From: DASPOJ01 sp050014395
GTDB lineage: Bacteria; Acidobacteriota; Terriglobia; Acidiferrales; UBA7541
Length of the DNA stretch: 64,000 bases
NCBI GenBank assembly: GCA_050014395.1
Contig: JBEKDK010000019.1
Location: forward strand, 1 to 64,000
Direction: 5' to 3'
Part shown: positions 57,766-64,000 of the stretch, one piece after another
How positions within the stretch are numbered: position 1 is the stretch's first letter
Layout of the letters: each line of letters begins with the position of its first letter
Position numbers and translations under genes: made by a program
Notes under the pieces: generated by a model
Told to the model about the DNA's origin: nothing
What the model saw: the letters and a program-made list of their open reading frames with translations, nothing else
Database searches by the model: none

Positions 57766-59093
57766 TCATCCAAAACGCTCGCGTGCTCACCTTCGATGCC
57801 GCGAATCGCGTGCTCGACAGCGGCGTCGTGGTGATTCGCGACGACGGCACAATCGGCGGTGTGTACGAAGCAGAGGCCGCGCCGCGCGTGGCGCCGGGAG
57901 AAGAAATCTTAGACGCGCGCGGCAAGCTGCTGATGCCCGCGCTGATCAATTGCCACACGCATCTTTACAGCACGCTGGCACGCGGCCTCGCGCTGCCCGG
58001 GCGCGCGCCCAAGAATTTTCTAGAGATTCTGAAGAAGCTCTGGTGGCGCCTTGACCGCGCGCTGGACGAAGAAGACGTCTATCAAAGCGCGATGGTCGGA
58101 TTGATTGACGCGGCAAAGTGTGGCGTAGGAACCTTGGTGGATCATCACTCAAGCCCCAATGCTTGCCCCGGCAGCCTGGATCTGATCGAGCAAGCGTTTC
58201 GCGACGTCGGCTTGCGCGGCGTGCTCTGCTATGAGACGACCGACCGCAACGGCGCCGCACGCGCGCAGGAAGGCTTGCAAGAAAATGTGCGTTTCCTCGA
58301 GCGCCTTCGATCGCAGCCGAGCGATGGCCTCGTCGCCGGAAGTTTTGGCTTGCATGCTTCGTTCACGCTCAGCGACCGCACGTTGCGCGCGTGCGTCGAA
58401 GCGGCGCGCTCGCTGCGCGCCGGCTTCCACGTGCACGCCGCCGAAGACCTTTGCGACGTTGTCCAGGCCCGGCAGCGCTTCCACAAATCTCCGCTGCGGC
58501 GGCTCCTCGATCTAGGCGTGCTCGATGAACGCGCATTGGCAGCGCATTGCGTCCACGTGAATGCCGGCGACATCGCGCAACTGGCGCGGCATCGCATCAA
58601 CGTCGTCCACAATCCGCAATCGAACTGCAACAACGCGGTTGGCTCCTCGAAATTGCTCGAGATGATCGAACGCGGCGTGCTCGTCGGTCTCGGCTCCGAC
58701 GGCTATACGCCGCGCATGTGGGAAGAGTTCAAGACCGCGCTGCACGTGCAAAAGCTGCGCCGCGGCGATCCACGCGTGGGCCATGCCGAGGCCTATGCCG
58801 CGGCGTTGCTGAACAACCGCACGATTGCGCAAAAACTGTGGGGATGGAAACTCGGCCGGATTGAAGCTGGCGCGCAAGCGGATCTGATACTGGTGGATTA
58901 CTACCCGCCCACGCCGCTCCGCAGCGAAAATATTTTTGGCCACATCCTGTTCGGCATCGCCAACGCGCCGATCGATTCCTTGCTGGTGCGCGGGCGTTAC
59001 GTTGTCCGCGGTAAGGAATGCGTCACCGTGGACGAGCGCGCCGTGGCCGAAAAGGCGGCAAAGCAAGCGCGCGCGCTTTGGGAACGGTTCTGA
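57762..59093 (+). CDS. ssnA: SsnA-like aminohydrolase
   Basis: A 443-residue metal-dependent hydrolase, the same length as E. coli SsnA. Metal ligands are in NCHTHLYSTLARG, HVHAAED and HCVHVNAG, with the late Asp in GLGSDGYTPRMWEE. The start ATG at 57762 overlaps the carbamate kinase stop; the longer frame from 57363 lies inside that gene and is rejected. In enterobacteria ssnA is part of the purine-linked cluster, and the product may deaminate or open a purine-derived ring. Confidence 0.88.
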   Translation: MIIQNARVLTFDAANRVLDSGVVVIRDDGTIGGVYEAEAAPRVAPGEEILDARGKLLMPALINCHTHLYSTLARGLALPGRAPKNFLEILKKLWWRLDRALDEEDVYQSAMVGLIDAAKCGVGTLVDHHSSPNACPGSLDLIEQAFRDVGLRGVLCYETTDRNGAARAQEGLQENVRFLERLRSQPSDGLVAGSFGLHASFTLSDRTLRACVEAARSLRAGFHVHAAEDLCDVVQARQRFHKSPLRRLLDLGVLDERALAAHCVHVNAGDIAQLARHRINVVHNPQSNCNNAVGSSKLLEMIERGVLVGLGSDGYTPRMWEEFKTALHVQKLRRGDPRVGHAEAYAAALLNNRTIAQKLWGWKLGRIEAGAQADLILVDYYPPTPLRSENIFGHILFGIANAPIDSLLVRGRYVVRGKECVTVDERAVAEKAAKQARALWERF

Positions 59094-59136
59094 TGCGCCC
59101 CATCGTGTTGCGCGAATTCGATCATTGGAGAGAGAA

Positions 59137-60498
59137 ATGAAGGCCACCATTCCGGGTCCCACCTATCGCGAGATGCTGCACCCGGAGAGCTTGCTGGCGG
59201 CGTTGCGCACGACGGCGCTGGCTGCCCGTGCGCACGAACTCGATCCCGCCAATCTGTTTAACATCACATGGCGCGCGCCCAACGGCGGGATTCGGCACGT
59301 CGTGCTGCCCAAGGAACTCACCGGCGTGGAAGCCAACATCATCGTGATGATCGGCCACGATTTTCCGTCGGGAAGCCACAAAGTCGGGCCCGCCTACGCC
59401 ACGTTGATGGAAGGCGAACTGGCCGGCGAGATCGCAGTCGGCGAAAACACAATCGTTGGCCCGTCCACTGGAAATTTCGGTATCGGCACGGCGTACATCT
59501 CTCGCCTGAAGGGCTATCCGGCGATCGTGATCATGCCCGAGCACATGAGCGCGGAGCGCTACGAGAGGATTCGGCAATACGGCGGCGAGTTGGATCTGAC
59601 CCCGGGCTCGGAAAGCGACGTCATCCTGGTGCTCGAGCGCACCGAGCATTACAAAAAAGATCCGCGCTACAAAATTCTGGCGCAGTTCGAGCTGCTGCCC
59701 AATTATCGCTTCCATCGCTACGTAACCGGCGGCAGCGCGCTGGAAGTGGCCGCACAGTACGGCAACGGCCGCGTGGCGACCTTTGCTTCCGCACCCGGAT
59801 CGGCGGGCACAATCGCCGCCGCCGACGAGATCAAATCGCGTTTCCCCGATTGCATTGTGGCCGCGCTCGAACCCCGCGAATGCTCAACGCTATTCGACAA
59901 TAGCCAGGGCACCCACCGGATCGAAGGCATCGGCGACAAAATGGTCACGCTGATCCACAACGTGCTGACGACGGATTACGTGGTGCTGATTCACGACGAT
60001 GACTGCGTCAAAGGACTCGAACTCCTGGAGCAACGCCAGCCGCTGGCCGAAAAAATCCTGCGTTTGCCGCCCGGCTCTCTTCGGCAATTTCGAGGACTCT
60101 TCGGCATCTCGAGCATCTGCAACATCCTTGGAGCGATTCGCATGGCCCGCCATCTGGGCCTCGGACCAGACGATAATGTGGTGACCATCGCGACGGATGG
60201 TTTCGACCGGTACCCCTCCGTGCTTGCGGACCTCGCCCAGCGCGAAGCGCCGCTCGACGAGAAGAAACTCGGCGATTGGTGCGAGTCAATTTTCCGCGGC
60301 GGTGACGCGCGGGAAATTCTGGACGTCCGCCCGCGCGAACAGAAGGAGCGCCTCTTCCGCTACAAAGAAGAGACCTGGACCAAGTTCCGCTATTCCCACG
60401 CCTACTTGGAGAAGATGAAATCGCAATCGTTCTGGGATGCGGAAGCCGCAAAGGTTGCGGAAGTCGATTCCGCCTTGACCCAGACCCGCAAGCTATAG
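59137..60498 (+). CDS. fold-type II PLP-dependent lyase at the end of the cluster
   Basis: A 453-residue cysteine synthase-like enzyme. The Schiff-base lysine is Lys82 in PSGSHKVGPAY, the phosphate/substrate loop is PSTGNFGIG, and a second glycine loop APGSAGTIAA binds PLP phosphate. The start ATG at 59137 has TTGGAGAGAG before it. It takes the position that YgeX (diaminopropionate ammonia-lyase) has in the enterobacterial cluster but belongs to another branch of the fold. It may release ammonia from an amino acid product of ring breakdown. A strong terminator follows. Confidence 0.8.
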   Translation: MKATIPGPTYREMLHPESLLAALRTTALAARAHELDPANLFNITWRAPNGGIRHVVLPKELTGVEANIIVMIGHDFPSGSHKVGPAYATLMEGELAGEIAVGENTIVGPSTGNFGIGTAYISRLKGYPAIVIMPEHMSAERYERIRQYGGELDLTPGSESDVILVLERTEHYKKDPRYKILAQFELLPNYRFHRYVTGGSALEVAAQYGNGRVATFASAPGSAGTIAAADEIKSRFPDCIVAALEPRECSTLFDNSQGTHRIEGIGDKMVTLIHNVLTTDYVVLIHDDDCVKGLELLEQRQPLAEKILRLPPGSLRQFRGLFGISSICNILGAIRMARHLGLGPDDNVVTIATDGFDRYPSVLADLAQREAPLDEKKLGDWCESIFRGGDAREILDVRPREQKERLFRYKEETWTKFRYSHAYLEKMKSQSFWDAEAAKVAEVDSALTQTRKL

Positions 60499-60551
60499 CT
60501 GTCAAATCCACTCGAACCTGTCGGGAAAACTGCGCCAGCCAACAGCGCCAG

Positions 60552-60597
60552 AAAAGAAAAGAGCCCTGACCTTTGCGGTCAGGGCTCTTTGGTTTTC
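60552..60597. terminator. strong bidirectional rho-independent terminator
   Basis: AAAGAGCCCTGACC at 60558-60571 pairs perfectly over 14 bases with GGTCAGGGCTCTTT at 60577-60590; the loop is TTTGC. A T-rich stretch follows on the plus strand (GGTTTTCGTTTG) and A-rich DNA precedes (GAAAAGAAAA), so it stops both the catabolic cluster and the convergent TonB receptor gene. Confidence 0.93.
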
Positions 60598-60665
60598 GTT
60601 TGTATTTTCCCGGCCCGTGAGATTAACGACTCCCAAGCCGCGGGTTATCGCAGGTTCGCGTTCCG

Positions 60666-63600
60666 CTAGAACGAAATCCTGGCGCTTACCTGCAATTTGC
60701 GCGGCTGGTTGTTTTGAGATGTAACTTCTCCGAAGGCCGACGCAGCGAAATTGCCAACGGTTGGAGCCGCGAAGTTGACGATGTTGGGAAGGTTGAACGC
60801 GTCCGCTTGCAGCGTAAGCATCCACGATTCGTGAATCGGGATATCCCTGCGAACGGTTAGGTCCAAATCCCACAGGTTAAAACCGAATAGATTGTAGGGA
60901 GCCATGCGCGGGGCGTTTCCGTACGTGCCAACCGCCGGATTTGCGAACGCCGCCGCGACGAGGTAGTGGGTTGCATTCGGATTCAAACCACCTGTGCCGG
61001 GGGCGGGAAGGCCACTGGCCCACGCGGTGGTGTTGCCCGCCACGAGGTTCGGATAGCAGGACGCGTCGATAATCCCGTAGCCGGTGCACGATGCGGTGAC
61101 CGACAACGGCGCACCACTGGCGAAGGTGAATACGGAGACGACCTGCCAGTGACTGATAATCGCGTTGACGGCTCGGTTCTGGCTAGCCATTGCGTGACCC
61201 GCGCCGAACGGCAATTGATCGACGATTTCGGCTTGCGTGACGATCGGACGATCGATCGTACCGGGAGCCCGTTCAAGGTTATCCGCACCCGGATATCGCA
61301 CGCCGGCCAGGTCGTCCAGCTCCTTGCTCCAGGTGAAGTTGGCCATGAAGGTCAAGCCGTGCGACATGCGCCGGTTGAACGATATTTGAAGCGCGTTATA
61401 CGCGGAGTTCCCCACGTCGTTCCACGGATCGGAAAGGCCCGTGTATTGTGGATAAGGCTTGAGCGCTTGTCCGACGGTGCCCGTGAAGAACGGGAACGGC
61501 TCGCAAGTGACGCATCCTACTGCATCCCACGCCGGAATTGCAATGCCGTCCGTGGTAAGGTCAGCCCTCAACGTCGCGGCTTCCGCCGCAGCATTGCTGG
61601 GATTCAAAGCCGCCGTCAGTATGCCCGTCGAGCCCAACGGCAGATAGGCCAACGAAAGCTGGTTGGTATCTGGCCCCGCAACGCCCGCTCCGGCCAGGTG
61701 GTGAGCAAGGCTGCCGGCATACGCTACGCTCAAGGTCATATTCGGCGTAAACGAATGCTGGATTTGGAATGTGATGTCCTGGTACGACGGCGGTATGCCG
61801 TCTTGCAACGGGTTCGCGTAGTTCAGGGTCGGCCCCGTGGACGTCGATCCGATCGCCGCGGCTCCGGGTGCCGCAGTCGTGCACCCAATATTCGACGACC
61901 CAACGGGGGCGCCGCCGCAAATGGATGCAGTTCCGTAGCTTGGATTGATGAATGGCGGCGCGAGCTGGCCAGGTACGCCGGTGGTCCAGTTATACGCTGC
62001 CCCGCCATTTCCCGTCGCGCTGGCCGAGTTGCTGTATGTGAAGCCGAGGAAGCCCAATCCCTGGCGCCCGTCGGTGCGCCCGCCGATTCCACCGGCGTGC
62101 GCGTAGAAGATCCCGTAAGAGGCCCGAATCACAGTGTTATTGCCGATCCGGTAGGCAATTCCGATCCGAGGACCGAAATTCCTCAAATCGGTGTGGACCA
62201 CGGTCGAGCAATCGCAACTATACGATCCGTAACCTGCGAATTCCAACGCTCCCGGTATTCCGCCTGCGACGGGGTTGCTGATGTTGGGATTGAAGAACGA
62301 CTCGCGATTGTATTCTTCTTTATAGGGACCCCAGACGTCCCAGCGCAGGCCCAGGTTCAGCGTCAAACGCTGGTTGACCTTGATGTCGTCTTGCACGTAT
62401 GGGGCGTAATCCTTGTATCGTCCGCCAGATTCGGCGAACGAATCTTGAGTGATGGTGCTGCTATCGACGAGTCCGAGAAGGAAACTCGCGTAGGCATTTC
62501 CTCCCGTGGCGAGCGGCGTCCCGTTGGACTTCGCTCCGCACGAGGTATTAACGCAAGTGGTTTCGTTGTTGGTGAAGGTGAAAGCGGCCAGCGAACCCGT
62601 CAGCGGGTTATTGTCGTTGTCTTCGAGCGCCTGCCACTGCATACCGAAAGTAAAGTGGTTCCTGTTCTTCACCAACGAGATGTTGTCCTGCAACGTGTAG
62701 GTGTTCTGAGCCTCTGTGGAGACGTTTGCGTTCGTTCCGGCCCAACTGATCGGAAGCTCGGTACCGCCGCTGAAAGTGGTTGACGGGAATGCCTCGTCCG
62801 CAATTCCGGGCGGCAGGCCAGCGAGCCCCGCCTTTACCGGGTAATTGCCAGCAGCGGTGTCGCTGGTTTCGGGTACCAACAGCCGGCTGAACTCATAGCC
62901 GAAGTCATTCACCAAACCCGAGTTGATCGTGAAGGTTTCGTGAGCATTCCACGTTGTCACGTGCTCCCCAACGGTCCTGGCTTGCAAATACGGCAGCGGA
63001 AGTGCCGACGTACCGGGTGTATAACTGCCAGTGGTCGGCGCGAGGTATCGGCCAAAGCTGTACACGACAAACAGGCGGTTTCGATTCGAGATGTCCCAAT
63101 CAACTTTCTCGGTAGTCGTGTCTTGATCGACGATCTGCGGCACCGCCTGCGATAGGTAGTTACCTGATATCGCGCTGTTCGTAGGAGCGGGCAGATACGA
63201 TTGGAACGATTGCGAAACCGCGGAAATCGGGTTCGCGACCGAAGGGACGGGGCAAGCCGGTGAGCCTGGAATGATGTTCGCTTTGCCGGCGTTCGCAGCA
63301 TTCGTACTGTTCGCCGGGCATACAAATTGTATGCTGGTGCAGCTGCCGCCGACGCAAACGTTGTTGTAGATGTTATCGCCCGTCGGAAGAGCGCTGAAGT
63401 CCCCCGACTGCATGGCGGTCGTGGGAATCGTCTGGAATACGGGAGCGAAGGCGCTGTTAAATCGGTAGCCGTCATAGCTGCCGAAGAAGAACAGTTTGTT
63501 TTTGATCGCCGGTCCCCCCAACGTGCCGCCAAATTCGTTCTGATGTTCGACGGGTCTGGAGGTATTGAAAAAGCTGCGGGCGTCGAAATCCGTATTCCGG

Positions 63601-64000
63601 AGGTATTCGAAAACGCCGCCGTGGAATTTGTTGGTTCCCGACTTCACGACGTAGTTCTCAACGCCCTGTCCTTCATACATCGCTTCAGAACCGGAGGTCT
63701 CCACCTGGAATTGCTCGATGGCTTCGACCGACATACCGAAGGACACGTTGCGCGTGTCACCACCGGTGCCAGCGCTGGTGATCGGAAGACCTTCAATATA
63801 AATTTCGTTCTGAAACGTCTGGCCGCCGTTGAAGGAGTTGAGGTCTGTCCCGGTCGGCTGAAAGCTGGTGGCCGTGACGCCTGGGGCAAGGCTGGCGAAG
63901 AATGCAGGGTCGCGCGATTGACTGTTGACCATCGCGAGCGGCAGGGAGTCGTAAACTTCATTCTCGACCGACGCACCAAGGTGGACATCGTCCGCCTGCA
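60666..64000 (-). CDS. TonB-dependent receptor, Oar-like, N-terminus beyond window
   Basis: About 1110 residues are visible, with the frame open to the right edge, so the N-terminal signal peptide and regulatory domain lie outside. The plug domain is seen near the start (GGQTFQNEIYIEGLPI, VETSGSEAMYEGQGVENYVVKSGTNKFHGGVFEYLRN), then a large barrel with Asn/Thr/Gly-rich loops, ending QVSARISF with the terminal Phe. The carboxypeptidase-regulatory/Oar type is abundant in Acidobacteriota and imports large oligomers. It is convergent with the purine-type cluster and shares its terminator; a role in substrate uptake for that cluster is only a guess. Confidence 0.92.
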   Translation of the reverse strand, partial: QADDVHLGASVENEVYDSLPLAMVNSQSRDPAFFASLAPGVTATSFQPTGTDLNSFNGGQTFQNEIYIEGLPITSAGTGGDTRNVSFGMSVEAIEQFQVETSGSEAMYEGQGVENYVVKSGTNKFHGGVFEYLRNTDFDARSFFNTSRPVEHQNEFGGTLGGPAIKNKLFFFGSYDGYRFNSAFAPVFQTIPTTAMQSGDFSALPTGDNIYNNVCVGGSCTSIQFVCPANSTNAANAGKANIIPGSPACPVPSVANPISAVSQSFQSYLPAPTNSAISGNYLSQAVPQIVDQDTTTEKVDWDISNRNRLFVVYSFGRYLAPTTGSYTPGTSALPLPYLQARTVGEHVTTWNAHETFTINSGLVNDFGYEFSRLLVPETSDTAAGNYPVKAGLAGLPPGIADEAFPSTTFSGGTELPISWAGTNANVSTEAQNTYTLQDNISLVKNRNHFTFGMQWQALEDNDNNPLTGSLAAFTFTNNETTCVNTSCGAKSNGTPLATGGNAYASFLLGLVDSSTITQDSFAESGGRYKDYAPYVQDDIKVNQRLTLNLGLRWDVWGPYKEEYNRESFFNPNISNPVAGGIPGALEFAGYGSYSCDCSTVVHTDLRNFGPRIGIAYRIGNNTVIRASYGIFYAHAGGIGGRTDGRQGLGFLGFTYSNSASATGNGGAAYNWTTGVPGQLAPPFINPSYGTASICGGAPVGSSNIGCTTAAPGAAAIGSTSTGPTLNYANPLQDGIPPSYQDITFQIQHSFTPNMTLSVAYAGSLAHHLAGAGVAGPDTNQLSLAYLPLGSTGILTAALNPSNAAAEAATLRADLTTDGIAIPAWDAVGCVTCEPFPFFTGTVGQALKPYPQYTGLSDPWNDVGNSAYNALQISFNRRMSHGLTFMANFTWSKELDDLAGVRYPGADNLERAPGTIDRPIVTQAEIVDQLPFGAGHAMASQNRAVNAIISHWQVVSVFTFASGAPLSVTASCTGYGIIDASCYPNLVAGNTTAWASGLPAPGTGGLNPNATHYLVAAAFANPAVGTYGNAPRMAPYNLFGFNLWDLDLTVRRDIPIHESWMLTLQADAFNLPNIVNFAAPTVGNFAASAFGEVTSQNNQPRKLQVSARISF

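Noticed and set aside
58936..59136. Longer start for the final PLP enzyme
   Set aside because: The extension overlaps the end of the SsnA-like gene; the ATG at 59137 has a good ribosome site and starts the conserved region.

Overview
This 64 kb window is from a GC-rich Gram-negative chromosome, most likely a soil member of the Acidobacteriota. The evidence is a very large Oar-type TonB-dependent receptor, many small secreted proteins of a style common in that phylum, a PEP-CTERM protein, imperfect GGAGGC/GCCTCC-type repeats, and dense multiheme cytochrome genes beside aerobic housekeeping genes. The phylum is an inference. The sequence holds no rRNA and one tRNA (Ala, UGC).

Layout. 1-9.2 kb: the end of a possible radical SAM gene, a class I amidotransferase-type hydrolase, two short-chain dehydrogenases, a PEP-CTERM protein with its terminator, the HslVU protease, a fibronectin-III lipoprotein and a membrane protein. 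9.2-11.7 kb: an accessory islet with a cluster of direct and inverted repeats, a two-zinc-knuckle protein divergent from an XRE regulator, and an overlapping HNH nuclease; two inverted repeats lie between the divergent genes. 12-18.4 kb: FAH-family hydrolase, fructose-6-phosphate aldolase-like transaldolase, small membrane proteins, a parvulin-type foldase lipoprotein, L28, an alpha/beta hydrolase and a secreted protein. 18.5-33.3 kb: a respiratory locus that looks like a complete extracellular electron transfer chain. It has a Crp/Fnr regulator, a universal stress protein, an MtrA/DmsE-like decaheme cytochrome with an MtrB/PioB-like porin, two small monoheme cytochromes, a Rieske/cytochrome b/nonaheme operon, an ImcH-like membrane hexaheme protein and a CbcL-like 13-heme/cytochrome b fusion. 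Three promoter regions here carry paired TGTGA-N6-TCACA-type dyads, each pair offset by exactly 22 bp; the regulator's recognition helix has the CRP-type RETVxR signature.

33.4-36.6 kb: aldo/keto reductase, tRNA-Ala and two DNA repair genes (AlkD-like and Fpg/Nei-like). 36.8-45.4 kb: a tandem array of secreted pilin-like beta-sandwich proteins (three nearly identical), a 40-codon deletion remnant of another copy, two more divergent secreted proteins, a PapD-like chaperone, an outer-membrane beta-barrel with two C-terminal beta-sandwich domains, and an HtrA protease. I read this as a chaperone-usher-like surface assembly system not obviously of a described type. 45.5-60.5 kb: a catabolic cluster resembling the enterobacterial yge/ygf/ssnA/xdh purine-degradation locus: two PLP enzymes, two aminohydrolases, a three-subunit molybdenum hydroxylase, YgeY, a YgfK-like protein, YgeW-like carbamoyltransferase and carbamate kinase. 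The last three kb are a TonB-dependent receptor on the minus strand, cut by the window edge and facing the cluster across a shared strong terminator.

The most interesting parts are the electron-transfer locus with its paired operator sites, the pilin-like array with its chaperone and barrel, and the purine-type cluster with its domain loss and enzyme substitution.
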